Shown here: positions 44,887 through 57,669 of the stretch, one piece after another
How the letters are laid out: the number at the start of each line of letters is the position of its first letter
Position numbering within the stretch: position 1 is the stretch's first letter
Source: Calliopum simillimum
Taxonomy: Eukaryota; Arthropoda; Insecta; Diptera; Lauxaniidae
Length of the DNA stretch: 64,000 nt
NCBI GenBank assembly: GCA_951812925.1
Contig: OX638372.1
Location: forward strand, 10,693,410-10,757,409
Reading direction: 5' to 3'
Made by a program: the position numbers and the translations under genes
Notes under the pieces: model-generated
Seen by the model: only the letters and a program-made list of their open reading frames with translations
Databases searched by the model: none
Told to the model about the DNA's origin: nothing

Positions 44887-47417
44887 CTAAATTATGCCTT
44901 TATTTTGTTCTCAGCTATTTTTCATGTTTTTTTATTAGTTAAGGATATAGAATATAATGGAGTTAATTTCCAGAAATTTGTTTAAAAATTTTTAGCGTTG
45001 CCATATGGTTTTCCTCCGGGACATTGAATTTTTGGAGAATAATCCAAAAATTGATTCTCTAAAATATAGTTCATTTGTATTAGGAGAATTATTTTCTGAG
45101 CAAAAGCCTAACCCACGGTTATTTTGATATATCACTTGGAATTTATGTTATTTTAAAAATTTTGATATTTTTGTCGTCATTACTCTTCCAATTCATGTAA
45201 AGTTTTAACTCCGAAACTACTTTTTCACTTTTAAAGTAAGTTTTTAGTGCAAATTTAAATTCTGTAGTCCTCTAAATGTTGTCAAGTTTTTGTGGTTATA
45301 TCAAAGGGTTCAACATCACAATACCAAAAGACTTAAAAATCAAAAAGGAAATGAAACGCAAAAAACTTTACCACTGACAACAAAGCACAAGAAGAGTTGA
45401 CATTTTTGTTGTATCAACGAAAAAAAGAATAGAAATAAAATAAAGGATAACGAAGTACAAAAACAAACGCTTTGAACATTTAGGCAACTTGTTGCGAATC
45501 AAAAAGGCTGCGAGAAATACAAAAAAAGTTGCATGAAAAAAAATGAAATTTCACAAAAAGCGCAACTCCAGTGAATCGAAACGAAATGAAGATAACAATT
45601 GAAATAAATGAGCAGCAGCAGTTGGCAACGCGTGCTTGATGTATTCTACAAATTGAGTACCAAAAGGAGGCTTTTTTTTGTTCGCTTACTAAAGGACTAA
45701 ATAATTTTTGTTCTTCTTGTGATGTTTTTTTGAATGCCAAATTTTAGCGGCATAATTTCTTTTGAAAATCATTGTTATTTTGAAGTTAAAGAACATTAAA
45801 GAAATGGACGAAAAATCAGTAAATTCGGATATATAATTGACTGAAAATAGCATGTTACACAGTACAAGCCAAATACAAAATTGTGTATTTATATAAAACA
45901 AAAATCGAAATCATTTTGGTCAAAAAAAAAAAAAAAATCTCTCAATTCAATAATTCGCCACATAAAACGTTGTCGACAAACTCAATTTCACGCAGAAATC
46001 AATTCGAATGCCGTCAATACCGCAGTGATAAATTACTTTTCGAAAACATTTCGACATTACGATTTTTCCAATTAAATTTATAACAACCTATGCATACATA
46101 CACATATGTAAAGGATATATACATACATATAAATTGAAAAAAAGCAACAAATTACACTGTCATCAATGTTAAGATTAAATCATGAAAGGATTGATGCTCC
46201 AAAATGACCACAACATAGAGGTGGTAGATTAAAAAAAACAGCGCTATGCTTTAAATGAAGTTTAAATATCTATAAAAGTGAACATTTTTACAAAAGTTTA
46301 ATGTTTCTTGTTTTTTTAAACGACATCTTTTTTTTGTACTCTTACATCAAAACTTTTTGTCCAAATATTTTGCACCACATGCCGATGCTGTTTTGTATGT
46401 GGGAAATTCCTTCCTCATTCATCATACACAACGTTACATTGAGTTAATGAAATCGAAATTTTATATACTTCGTCCTTGTTGTTGTAGCATAATTTTTGTT
46501 GGAAAATGTTCTGCTGTTGTTGTTGTTTATCGCGACTATAAATGACAATGTTGTTGCTGCTGCTACTGCTATTGCTGCTGTTGATGATGATGATGATGTC
46601 ATGGAAACGCGTTAAAATACTGGACTTAAGTTATTAACTGTATCGCATTGATTGCCACTGCCTTATGTATTTTTTATGCATTTTCAAAGAATTTTCATAC
46701 CCAGCTGTAAATTGGGTCATTTGCGATGATTTAATGGTGATTTAAATTCATCACAAAATGTATAAATGGTTCTTTGAGATGTTGAAGTTACGACGTAGAA
46801 GTTATTGAAAAAAATGGGTTGTAAAATCCAAAGAAGTGGTAAAACAAAACAGAAGGATAAAGAAGGATAAAGAAAAGAAAACAAAAGAAAAGAAAAGAAA
46901 AGAAAGGACAAGAAAAGAAATTATAGTCTTAAGTTTAAGTTCTCCAGAAGAATTAAAGTGGTCATCAATGACCGAGCCGATTGAAAAGGAATGATATCTA
47001 TGAAGCGAAACACGCCAAGTGTACCACCTAAAAATTTGTTTGTGAGTGATTAAGCTCAAATTTGGAAATGTGGTATTTCCGGTGTTCAAGATTAAGAATG
47101 CGGGAGGATTTGTTGTTAAAATACAGGTTGTTGAAGTCGGCGATTTTTGTGATTTTCATAGGAAAATTGTTTTTTTCAAAAATTCAAAGCTTACATGAAA
47201 CTTTGCAAATTGATTATTGCAAATAACTCATTTTATTCATTTTTAAGTGTTCTTTTATAAAAAGAATCTTTTAAAAAAAATTTTCATTTTCACCAAAATT
47301 TTTTAAATTCAAAAATAGTTTTGCAATTTTTATGAAAAAAACCCCCTTAATTTTTTTTTTTTTAAAAGTAACTTTTATTAAAGTCCAATTTATAAGCTTT
47401 AAAATGGTATATGTCTC
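44887..47417. other. No gene recognised; simple repeats
   Basis: Contains a TTGCTGCTGCTACTGC/GATGATGATGATG tract at 46548-46602 and an AAAAG-type tract at 46840-46922. The CAAATAGAAT-like small frames near 45480-46080 have no domain. No large repeat found. Confidence 0.5.
46840..46922 (+). repeat. AAAAG-type microsatellite
   Basis: AAGAAAAGAAAACAAAAGAA and further AAAAG units, with GGATAAAGAA variants at the left edge. Purine-only on the plus strand. Confidence 0.85.
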
Positions 47418-47812
47418 AAGATGGGACTTGGGTGCTTAATGAGAGTTTTTTGGCTTTTAAACGCCCGTGGTAGGCAAAACGTTTTTTTGCTCAAGAGGAA
47501 AGCATCTTACAAAAAAGTGTACTGGGCATAAAATGCTTAGAATCTTTCAAGGAGCACCTACGTCTGATTTTTTTTAGAATTTTTTGGAAAGTTCTAAAGT
47601 TTTTTTTTTTTTTTTGACGAATTTTTAAAATATTTTTTTTATAAAAAAAGTTAAAAAAAAAATTCACACGTATTCCCTTGATGATTCTAAGCATTTTTTG
47701 CCTTGTACACTTTTTTCGTAAGATGCCTTCCTATTGAGTAAAAAAACGTTTTGCCTACCACATGCTTTTAAAAGCCAAAAACTCCTATTTAGAACCCTTG
47801 GCATTAAATGTC
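47418..47812. repeat. Foldback repeat, arms about 125-150 bp
   Basis: Left-arm words GTGGTAGGCAAAACGTTTTT, AAGCATCTTACAAAAAAGTG and AAAATGCTTAGAATCTTTCA have their mirrors in the right arm (CACTTTTTTCGTAAGATGCC near 47708, AACGTTTTGCCTACCACATG near 47746). The outer parts ACTTGGGTGCTTAATGAGAG and CTCCTATTTAGAACCCTTGG also pair loosely. The centre is T- and A-rich. Confidence 0.75.
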
Positions 47813-47990
47813 ATTAAACAAGCAAGATGAATATTAGGAAAAAATCTTTAATTTTACGGCTAATGACAAAATGCTGTCAAAAATAAATCTCTTTTGACCG
47901 TTGGAAACGGGTAGGATCTAACGATGTAATTAACAAACCTCAGCACAGCTAAATCTTCGACGGAAAGTAGTATTACTTATGCCATGTTAT
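47790..47990 (+). repeat. Dispersed repeat, copy 2 (partner at 22825-23050)
   Basis: Similarity to the first copy covers TGTCAAAAATAAATCTCTTT, TTGGAAACGGGTAGGATCTA and AAATCTTCGACGGAAAG, in the same order. It adjoins the foldback repeat on its left side, so the two may be parts of one element. Confidence 0.55.
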
Positions 47991-48024
47991 TAAGGAAGTG
48001 GATAAGACAATGGAGTGAGGTTTT

Positions 48025-48280
48025 CGACTTTTACCGACATTTCAGATGTTCTTCGATACTTTTCGAATTCTAACGATATTTTAGAAGTTTTTCGATACTT
48101 TTGGGCTTGTAGCGGTATCAGAGAGAGGTTTTTCAATAATTTTCGACTTCTACCGATATTTTAGATGTATTTCGATACTTATAAATTTTTACCAATATTT
48201 TAGAAGTTTTTCGATACTTTTGGTCTCTTACCGATATTTTATATGGTTTTCGATACTTTTGGACTTTTACTGATTGTGAA
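48025..48280 (+). repeat. Minisatellite, ~42-45-bp unit, about six copies
   Basis: TTTTTCGATACTTTTGG, a variable CTTTTACCGATATTTTAG and GAAG recur six times (for example GAAGTTTTTCGATACTTTTG near 48083 and again near 48205). Copies differ at many positions. Confidence 0.75.
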
Positions 48281-49220
48281 GTGAGAAAAATTTAAACACT
48301 TTTATTGATAATTTTTCCGCTTCCAAAAGATTGCAAGGAGTAGGTATTTAAATCTGTCAATATTCAATGTTCTGGCGCTCGGAAAAGTGAATCTATCGTT
48401 AGTTGAATGGCCAAAATTGGGCCAACAGAGTACAAGTAAACAAAAAACAGTTCCGTTTTACTGATGGGACCAAGATTTCCCCAAGCATTGCTTATTTGCA
48501 TAAATTGCATCTCTCTCTCGCATACGCAGAGATTTAAGCCACGAAATGTGACGCAACCTTGAAATTTGTTTCTTAGAGAGACTTACTGATCCACAGAAAC
48601 AGTAATGTATCACACAATTACCTTAAAGATGCAGCCATAGCAAAACCATTAGAATTTACTACAATATATAAAACTTGTTATTTGGACTAATCGACAGAGA
48701 GATTATTGATTATTTCTCTAGGAATCTGTTCCTGCTGTTTGCTTAGGCGTTGCAAAGCTGTATATTGACAAAATTATTCGGATTTTTGCATTTTCAATTT
48801 GAATTTTTATCATACACTTATACACTATGAACTGTAGAACATCTTATATAACTTTTTATTTGCATGAAATAAATGTCACCACATTAGCTCTTAGCCCAGG
48901 AAAATAAGACGAAAAAAGAGATGCTGTGCGAAAAAATTCCAAGTGAATTTTTTTCAATGGATTTATATTTATTTATGCATGGTTAATAATGTGTAAAAAG
49001 TCCATTGAAGTCCATTGCGCGCGTAAAAAGTTATTCAGGCTCAAAGGTCGCTAAAATCAGTTTTTTGCAAATATCTCGCTAACGCAAACTTTTACAGAAA
49101 ATTTTTTTTCCACAATTTTGTAACACAAGAAATTCCTATTTAAAGATGTAAAAAATGTTTTCGAGTAGCTTACAGCTTAGGAGATAACCCAATTTAAAAA
49201 GTTGTGCACAGTTGTTATAT

Positions 49221-49464
49221 CGTCGGGTTAAAACTACCACTAGACATCTACATATATTGATGTTTTGAGTTAAGTATACAGAAACATGAAGAAAAAACGG
49301 CTCTATGTCCTAGTTTAGTCGGTTATTTGAAATGTAGTCCCCATCCAATTTTATATAAAGAAAACTGCAAAATCCCATACTAAAAACGAATTTCAAAAAA
49401 CTTCAAACACTTTTTTCTCAAAAGATGAAAAATGTAGATGTCTAGTTGTATTTTTAACCCGACG
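49221..49464. mobile_element. MITE inserted in the palindrome, ATAT target duplication
   Basis: A 244-bp element starting CGTCGGGTTAAAACTACCAC and ending GTTGTATTTTTAACCCGACG, with inverted ends of about 33 bp that include CTAGACATCTACAT and its mirror. ATAT is present on both sides (49217-49220, 49465-49468). In the right arm of the palindrome the matching place (51280-51300) has one ATAT and no insert, which proves both boundaries and the 4-bp duplication. A degenerate end of the family lies at 17268-17310. Confidence 0.88.
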
Positions 49465-49991
49465 ATATGTAAATGCTACGTATAAATTCATATTAAAATA
49501 TCTTTCTTTTAAAACTGCCAATACTCTTTAACGAGGAGTCGTACAAAAAAACTTAAAAAACCGTTCAAAAGATAATTGGATTCTGTATAAACCGTATTCA
49601 ATTTTTTTTGGAATAACTCATGGTCCAAGAGATATTCGTCAAAAACCGTTAAGGTTTCGAAAATACTGGTTTTTAAATGATATCCCAGTGTGCCAAACGG
49701 ACTCGTTTCGGATCCGTAACGGGTTCATATTTTCGTTCTTTTTATCCGTTACGGAATCCGTAACGTATCCGTTACTGATCCGTTTGCGGGAAGGATTCCT
49801 AAAAAAAAAACGAATCGTTTTTTCTTCTTTTATGGATCCGTTTCGAACCTGTAACGTACATCAAAAACGAATTCAAAACGGATTCGCTTTTAATAATGTT
49901 AATGCTGCTTATAAAAAAAAAAGAAAACAGGGTGAAGCGCTTATTTTTAATTAAAAAAAAACAAAATAACAAAAAAAAAAAAAAAAATTAC

Positions 49992-50072
49992 TAGCCCTGC
50001 CGAGAGTCGAACTCTGGCTCCCGGGGTATTACTCTTTCATACACGAGACGTTAGACAACTAGGCTATTGGCC
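49992..50072 (-). other. tRNA-like module followed by a T17 run
   Basis: On the minus strand, GGCCAATAGCCTAGTTGTCT includes an acceptor start and an A-box-like D arm. The T arm CAGAG-TTCGACT-CTCGG has four of five pairs, and GGCC can pair with the final GGCT. The transcript would then run into 17 T residues (49971-49987 on the plus strand), a strong Pol III stop. The anticodon arm is irregular and too long a variable part is present, so this is a tRNA-derived relic, not a functional tRNA. Confidence 0.55.
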
Positions 50073-50387
50073 GATATGATGTTTACTTAACTGATGTAGA
50101 CTTATTTGATGTTGAGATTTAAAGTTTGTATATTAAACAAATTTCTGTTGTTTTTTTATAAGTATTCTGTGTTGTTTTTCTTCCCTTCTTTTGATAAAAA
50201 ATGTTATATACTCAAATTTGGAATCAAAAACATTTTATCAAACAGAGTTTGAAAAGTTTACAAAAAATCATACGCAATAAAATAAAAAGAAAAAAAAAAA
50301 CACATCAAAAATATTTTTTTCATCATAAAAATTAAATAAAGCAAATCCGTTTTGAGTTCGTATTTGAAGTATTTACGGAATCGAAAC

Positions 50388-50425
50388 GGATTTGCCCAGG
50401 TTCGAATCCTACCAGAGGTGGATTT
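50388..50425 (+). other. B-box-like tRNA fragment
   Basis: GCCCAGGTTCGAATCCTACC is a clear B-box with T-arm context, followed by a T-rich stretch (TTTTTACCC). It lies in the same 1.1-kb element as the module at 49992-50072 but in the opposite orientation. No A box is evident upstream, where the CGTAATGGATT-type repeats lie. Confidence 0.45.
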
Positions 50426-51598
50426 TTACCCTTTATTTTTCTTCCTTTTTTTTCTTTTTATTATTTTTTAATTGCTAATAGGCGCATCAAAACGGTTTTT
50501 TTCTGTAAATATACAGCATTAACATATTTAAAAGCAAATCCGTTTTGAATTCGTTTTTACATAAGTTTCGGATTCGAAACGGGCCCGCACTGCGGAATTT
50601 AATTTTTTTTTAATCGCTAATAAGCGCTTCAAAATGTTTTTTTTTTTTTTATCTAAACAAAGCATTTTGAATTCGTTTTTGATGTACGTTACGGGTTCGA
50701 AATGGATCCGTTACCGCGGATTACGTTTTTTATACCTTTATGAACTCGTAATGGATTCGAAACGGATCCTCATCCGGTTTTGTGCACATTGGGATATCTC
50801 TGAAACGGTAAGTCATTAGATAAAAAGCAACAGCATCAATTTTGTAGAACATTACAATATCTACAAAAAATAAGTGATATGTGTACACATTAAGGAACCC
50901 GTTTAGAAGATAATCAAAAAAAACCTTTAAATGGAAAAAAACCCGTTTTTATTGAATAACTTCTAAACGGTTACTTCAATGTGTACACATGTTGCTTATT
51001 TTTTGTAGACCTTGTAATGTTCTACAAAGTTGATGTTATTGCTTTTTATCGTATGACTTACCGTTTCAGAGATATCCTTCAAAAACCAGTATTTTCGAAA
51101 CCTTAACGGTTTTTGACGAATATCTCTTGGACCATGAGTCGTTCCAAAAAGAATTTAATGCGGTGAATACAGAATCCAATTATCTTTTGAACGGTTTTTT
51201 TTTAGTTTTTTTGTACGACTCCTCGTTAAAGAGTATTGGCAGTTTTAAAAGAAAGATATTTTAATATGAATTTATACGTAGCATTTACATATAACAACTG
51301 TGCACAACTCTTTAAATTGGGTTATGTCCTAAACTATAAGCTACACGAAAATATTTTATTCATCTTTTAATAGGAAATTTCCTGTGTTACAAAATTGTGG
51401 AGAAAAATTTTTGTGTAAAAGTTTGCGTAAACGAGATATTTGGAAAAAACTGATTTTAGCGACCTTTGAGCCTGAGTAACTTTTTATGCGCACAATGGAC
51501 TTCAAGGGACTTTTTACACATTATTTACCATGCATAATTGCAGTGATAAAAATTCACTTGGAATTTTTTCGCAGAAATATTCTTATTTTCCTGGGCTA

Positions 51599-54135
51599 TC
51601 TATATTTTCAAAGTTGTGATTTTTTTAAATGCTGGATTCGGGATTAAATCAGATACTAAATGGTCATTTCGATATTAAAGACTGTGTTTCATAATAAGGA
51701 AGTGAATTTTTATATCTTCTATCCAAAATTGTGTGGTACGAAATTTGAAAATTCAAGAATTTTAAAACTGGAACTTGAAAAACCGTGTTTTTTCTTTAGC
51801 AAAATGAAACCAAACAAGTCCAATAGTTCCAAGTATTTCCTATTTGGTACATTTGTATGTTTTTGTATAACACACAGTCGAAATCCTCGTTACGTGCTCA
51901 TGTTTGTTTACTGCAATTTCGCATACCAACACGCATTTATTTACCTTTATTTTTAAAAATGTTTTATTTACTCCAGCGTTATTCCTTTTTAATTTCGCCA
52001 AAAAATTCAATTTATTTGCATTGCAAAATTTTGAGTATTTTTTTTTTTTTTAATTCGAATTCAAACCAATTGCTGAATAGATAAATGCAATTTGGCTGAA
52101 AACGAAAATTGCATGATTTTTGGAATTTATTTGGTTTGACAATAAATGCTGAAATCCAGTTAGAGTGCGTCTATTCCAAAATGCAGTTAACTAGCAACAA
52201 CCCATTTTGACCAACTTCATACATTTGCCAGGGCATCAGTTGTTTATTGCACCGGCTTCATAAATAATAAAAGTCAAAATATGATGAAAAAAAGCAGAAA
52301 AGTTAAAGAAAACCCATTTTTTTTTTCGTCTACAAAGTGGGGAAAACCGAATGAATAAGAAAAAGTATGGGTTGGCTGGCTGGCAATGAATCAAAACAAT
52401 TTTCATATTTTTCTTAATTAATCTTCTTTTACGCGAACGTTGCGTTAAACTTAAGAAAAAGTGAAAATTTGCTACGTTCGACTAAAAGTAAATGGAAGAA
52501 AGCAAAGCAAAAAAATGCTGGAGCAAATAAAGAGCATTTTGGGTTCGGGGAAAAAAAAAAAAAATGTCAGAAAAGAAAAAGTCAGAGTAAATTAGCAGCC
52601 AAGAACTTAAAGCAGCAACGTAGTTAAAAGCAAAGTTAACAAAATGCCGGATATTTCGCGGCAAAAATCTTAAAGAAAATGAAGAAATAAAAAGAACCCA
52701 CAGCAGCCAAGAATACAAAGAAAGTAAAAGAAAACAACGCGTGCCGAGTCATCAGGTGAAGCAGCCAGCAGCACAAGAAAGGGGTTGGATAACTTAAAAA
52801 CTTAAGGGACAGGACAGCGCGCGAGTTGGTGTTTCATTGGCAACAACATTCAACAGCCAAGTAACGCCAGCGGTGAAAGAAGCCCTCTTCTGTGTGTGAA
52901 AAGTGAAAAGACAGCGCAACAAAATATGGCTGGTTGTCAGCTGCTGCTGATGCTGCTTCCACAGGAAATGAAGCGCTGTATTAATGAAGATAACATTTCC
53001 TACTGTCAGCACTTCAGCTGAGATACACCAACACACACACGCAGTTACAAAAGGAAAAAAAAAAAAGAAAAAAATACTAAAAGTTTTATTTCAAGTCCAA
53101 TTTTGTAAAACAATCAGCTGATTAAAGCAATTTTCTTTGGCGTCAGTTTTTTTCATTTTTATCATTAAAGTTTTTTTAAAATTTTTTTTGTTAACTTTTC
53201 ATTTCCGGTACTTTGAAGCTGTGCAAGCACAAATCTAAGTAATTAACTATAATGATGAATTTTTTGTTTTTAAAATCAACTACTTAAGTACAAGTGTAGT
53301 CAAAATCGTCAACGAAAAGACATCTCCGTGTTTTTTTTGTTCCTTATTTATTTTCAAATCATGGCGCTACCTCAATGTTCTTGCATTCTGCATGTCGAAT
53401 AGCTAGTGCCTTTATTATCTCCAAATTTTTTCCCGATTCACATACATATTTATTTCTTTCGGTTTCAGTTCTGACGCGCTTAACACTTTCTTGATGATTA
53501 CACTTCAGTGTGGGGCCTATCCATTTCCATTTCGTTTTTGTTGACTAATTTACAAAGAAATATGTTTTACATCCAAGAAGTAGTTTGACATTGGAGTTAT
53601 AACGCTGGACAAAAGCTTGTCAACCATTTTTTGCTATGTTAGATATGAAGAATGACTTCGAAAATTCGTTTTTTGTAGTTATTCCTGCTAAAGAAACCAT
53701 TTATGTATGATTCAAGACTTAAGATTTGAGATATCGCACGAGTCATTCTGATTTTGCATAATTCGGCCTTGTGCTACCGCTAAATAACCTTAACAAAAAT
53801 TTAAAAAATTCTCAGCTCACTTTTGTAACTGCAACTTTCAGTTTCTTGGGGTATAATTGTGGGATTTTCCAGAATAGTTTTTTATTTAATCAGTGTAATG
53901 CAATTAGACTCATAAGAAACTTCAAAAATAGTTATAAAAAGTTGATGAAGGTTAAGTATAGCGCCACACTAACTAACTGACTAATAGGATGGTTGTATTC
54001 ACTATGAATGAAGCTCTAAGAACTGTTATGTCTCTTTAGTTCTGGAATGGCGATAAGGTCTATGATTCTTCTAGACAAATACAATTTTTCGTCAGTTGAA
54101 AACATGGTAACGGCTCTAGGTATGAAACGACTTAC
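51599..54135. other. No gene recognised
   Basis: The part 52740-53040 is G/C-richer (CAGCCAGCAGCACAAG, GTCAGCTGCTGCTGATGC) with a CACACACAC tract near 53030. No coding potential was identified. The remainder is AT-rich. Confidence 0.5.
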
Positions 54136-54207
54136 AGGCTAATTAGTTCAGTTAGTTAAAACGCTGCTCAATAACTCGAGAGTCGTTGGTTTGATTCCCC
54201 AAGCGTT
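54136..54207 (+). other. tRNA-like module, best-preserved copy
   Basis: TTAGTTCAGTTAGTTAAAAC closely follows the tRNA D-arm consensus (A box), with three of four D-stem pairs. Then comes CTGCTCAATAACTCGAG in the place of the anticodon arm, AGTCG as variable loop, and TTGGT-TTGATTC-CCCAA as T arm with four of five pairs (B box GGTTTGATTCC). TTTTT follows from 54206. The anticodon stem does not pair, and the acceptor stem is poor. It is probably a tRNA pseudogene or SINE head. Confidence 0.6.
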
Positions 54208-57200
54208 TTTCATTTTCTAGTTGAACATTACGTACAGATTTGCAGATCATTAGAAAAGTTTCAATAAATTATAAGACTTAGTTTAATAAAAGACTTTTCT
54301 TAAAAATTAATCAATTTAAAGACATTTTTGGCATGTAAATAATTTAAAAGCGATTTTTAATTAAATTAGTTTAAAAGTTTAATTTCGAAACGAACAATGT
54401 ACTAATATAAATAATAAAAAAAAAATTAACACACTGGTTACCTCATAACAAAAAAAAAAAATGCGTAAATATTTACTCTTGCGAACTATGCCCAGGCAGA
54501 CCATCAGTCAGTCACAGTCTGGAACAACCCATGGAAGAAATTCTATCTATTGTTGTTCTTGTTGTTTTTGTTGTTATTTCTTATCTAACTGCTTATTTGT
54601 TTCGCAATAAAATCAAACCAGATGATGAAAAAATCCCCAAGTCACAAGCCAAAGCTGCCAAACCATAAAGGAACAAGCTAAGACTAAGAAGAGGATAACA
54701 AAAAACAGAAAAGAAAAACAAAAAAATTAAATAAACAATCAACAAATCAACAAAAAAAAAAAAAAAACGAAGAAAAAAGAACATAAAACCACAAAAGGCG
54801 CAAAGTGAAAATAACTAAAAATAAAATACAAAATGTTATAAAAATAGTAAAGAGATGGATTTGAAGGAAAGAAAAAAGAAAGGATCAAAAACAAAAAAAT
54901 AAAAACACAAAAACTTGACAAAGTAAAACATCCTAGGAAAAGGAAGAGGAAGAAAATACGCTTGTAATCATGATTAATTGAGGATAAATGACTGCCGCCT
55001 CGCCATTGCATTTTCCAATGTGTTGGCGCGCAAATTAAAAATCCGTTGTAGGATATAAAAATACATCAGAAATACAAAAACGCACACACAAGTAATGAAA
55101 TTAGAAACTGGCATAGTCGAATATGAAATGGCGCTACGCTCAAGATAAAAAGGAACTTGGCATATTTTGAGTTTTGCAGAATTCAGCATAGACCGAGATA
55201 TAGTTTGAACGATGAGCAGATTAGCTTATATTTTCAGAGGGTTAGGAGCTATTCTTCAAAATCACAAAGTCAGACCTTAGTTGAATGAGATCAGTCATCC
55301 TAAACTATTCCGAAGTTGATAAGATGTTTCCCAACGGGCCCATGTCGTAAGATAAATCCTGTTAAATGTCCATTTTAGAATAAGTAACGGTTTGGTTTAT
55401 AGTAAAGAAACATTAATCGTGTATAATTTAGCTTTGCCTATTGTCCGGGGTGACGTCCCAGGCTTCCCGAACTTGATAAAACTGCATATATTTAGTTTGT
55501 GTCCTAAAAGTGGCAACACAATTTAATATAACTTTGTAGGGTAAGCAACTAACAATACAAAAACCTAAATAAATGCATCAAGTTGTATACTGAGTGGAAA
55601 GAAAAGTCGTACAAAATATGCTGGAACGCGCGCATTTACTCTTAAATAATTCACTTGATATCCACTTCTAGAGTGGATTTTCATTTAAGGCCATGAGTCC
55701 TGTGAAAAGTAAATGAAAATGACTTTGAGCAAAGATTTGTGCAGACATAATGACCAACGTGGGGCAGCAGAAAACTTAAAGGGAATTACTTGATGGCATT
55801 AAAAAATAATAAAAAAATGAGATATTGGAAAATAAGCAAAGTATTTATGTAATAGGATGAATTATATGTGTACAGGGATAAAACTCCATAGGAACCAAAG
55901 TGATAATTTATATATTTAAAAAATTATAAAACTAACATGGCCTAGAGGTTAAGTTAAAGACGTAACACTGGAAAATTAAATATTTCCAAGCCTATATGTT
56001 TTTGGTCAAAGGTAACGATGCATTTTAGAGAAAAAATTTGCACGAGTGTTCCATATTAAATATTTCTCAATCAGTCACTCTAAGCTTAGTGGAAAGAAAT
56101 TTTCTTAAGCATTCTCAGGCGCATAAGCTGTTGGAGTTTGAACGAATAACTCTCGATTCTTGAAAATTTAGTTAAATGTTCTTAGGATGAAAATAGCAAT
56201 TGAGTGGAAATAGGGCCCCTAAAAGCCAATATATGTGATGAGATTGTTATGATTTTTTTAAGATTGTTTGAGAGTAATACCCTGCTATTTGACTGAAGAC
56301 TAATGGTAACATCTCTAACAGTGATCATAATTTTTTGCTATTTTCGTGTATATTGTGATTTTCAAAGTTTAAATTCATATCTTATAAAAATACTGTTCAT
56401 TTTGAAAACATTGACGAATAATCTTCATATTGTCGTATAAATTGTAAATTATCCAATTTCATTTTTGCTTCTTTTCAGGAAAGCATATAAAACATTAAAT
56501 TGATTGATTATGAATTTAATGTTAAAATTTCATTTTGTAATAACCCTTCAGTCAAAACATAAGACAGTCTACAAAAAGTACTAGTTCAATGTTAGTACTA
56601 ACCCGAAACTAGTGAAAAAGGATACAGTAGTGATCAGTTTGATATCAATTTATAGTTTGTAATGGCAACTAAATTTGAATCGTGGCGAAAATGATAATTT
56701 TTGAAATAATTTGTTTTTTTTTTTTTTAACTTGAATTGTGTTTCAAATAAATTTTAAGAAAAAAGAAATTCAAATCAAGAAAAAAAATATTTCTACATGT
56801 TGACCACACACGTAATCACTCGTTCAAGATAAGTCGTCAAATGACTACTTCATACCACAACTAGTCTCGAACTGGTGTGAACGTAATACAGAAGAGGTCA
56901 ATTGATATTTTGTAGGACCCCCGCAGTTCTCAAGTAGACAATTCGCCCAATATCACTAGCAAAGCAGCTAGCAAAACACGCACTAGTTCCTTTTTTTACC
57001 CCAGGCAATGCAAGCAGTCGTCAATTCAATAATAAAATATAAAACGTGGGCGATAAAAACGTTTGAATTTCAAATTTTCTTTGGAGAGACTTTTTTTAGT
57101 TTAAAAATTTGAGCAAGAACTGAAGGGACATGAGCGCACAAAAAAGAACAGTTGCTTATATGTAAAAAGGGTTGAAGTCGAACCATTGATGGAGGACTAG

Positions 57201-57467
57201 CTGATGACCTGTACTTAAACTAGTCCGTTTGCCTACAGGGAATATTATATTTATGGCTCTTTTAATTTTAGAAATAAACAAGTTTTTTAAAGTTAGGTCT
57301 CAGTTTTTTTGTGTGGAAATTTTTGGTTTTTTAAAAAAATTGAAGTGTATATTATTCAGTCTCAAATTTAAGCAAAGCTTGGATAGTTTATAATGAATTT
57401 TTGTTTTAGATGATTCAACAGCCACGTCAAAAATAAGAAATCACCTAACAGAGCGCTTACACGGAGA
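54208..57467. other. No gene recognised
   Basis: AT-rich with A-rich parts near 54700-54790. ACTAGT-containing words cluster at 56580-57240 (AAAAGTACTAGTTCAATG, CCACAACTAGTCTCG, CACTAGTTCC, AACTAGTCCG), perhaps an old element with CCTTCAGTC and CCCTGTAGGC as weak inverted ends, but I cannot delimit it. Confidence 0.45.
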
Positions 57468-57669
57468 AAAAAAAAATAGTTGTTATTACTTTATTTCTAG
57501 TTAATTTTACTAGACTTTCAAGTGAGTATAGTGATAACTCGCCTAAATTTAACCTTACTGTTTTAGTAAATTCAAAATTTTTGAATAACCTAACAGTAAA
57601 GATATATTTTGGAAAAAATTTAAGTTGTATTTACCTCACTTCAAAAAAAAAAAAAAAAAAAAAACGAAC

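Larger units (their letters stand above)
49684..50793. mobile_element. 1.1-kb non-autonomous element with CCCARTGTGC ends
   Basis: The left end is CCCAGTGTGCCAAACGGACT; the right end on the minus strand is CCCAATGTGCACAAAACCGG. ATAT flanks both sides (49680-49683, 50794-50797), and the palindrome's right arm shows an uninterrupted GGATATCTCTGAAACGG. Inside, GTTTCGGATCCGTAACGG-type words recur in both orientations (49710-49890, 50340-50400, 50531-50590, 50655-50785). Two tRNA-like relics lie within. No transposase is recognisable. Confidence 0.82.
48893..51598. repeat. Large palindrome, interrupted by two later insertions
   Basis: The right arm (about 50940-51598, ~660 bp) is the reverse complement of a left arm split into 48893-49216, 49469-49679 and about 50798-50930. 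Landmarks: AGCCCAGGAAAATAAGA at the left tip and its mirror at 51584-51597; AGGCTCAAAGGTCGCTAAAA and its mirror at 51461-51475; AACGAGGAGTCGTACAAAAA and its mirror at 51210-51230. The centre lies near 50935. Both interrupting elements have ATAT duplications, and the intact right arm shows both empty sites. The same family occurs at 38363-39225. Confidence 0.85.

Noticed and set aside
48540..48570. Third hammerhead core (CACGAAATGTGAC)
   Set aside because: There is no CTGANGA core or stem II upstream at the right distance.
54136..54207. Functional tRNA gene
   Set aside because: The D and T arms are tRNA-like, but the anticodon stem does not pair and the acceptor stem is poor; called a tRNA-derived relic instead.
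56545..57245. Element with CCTTCAGTC/CCCTGTAGGC ends and internal ACTAGT words
   Set aside because: The inverted ends are too weak and no target duplication is visible.
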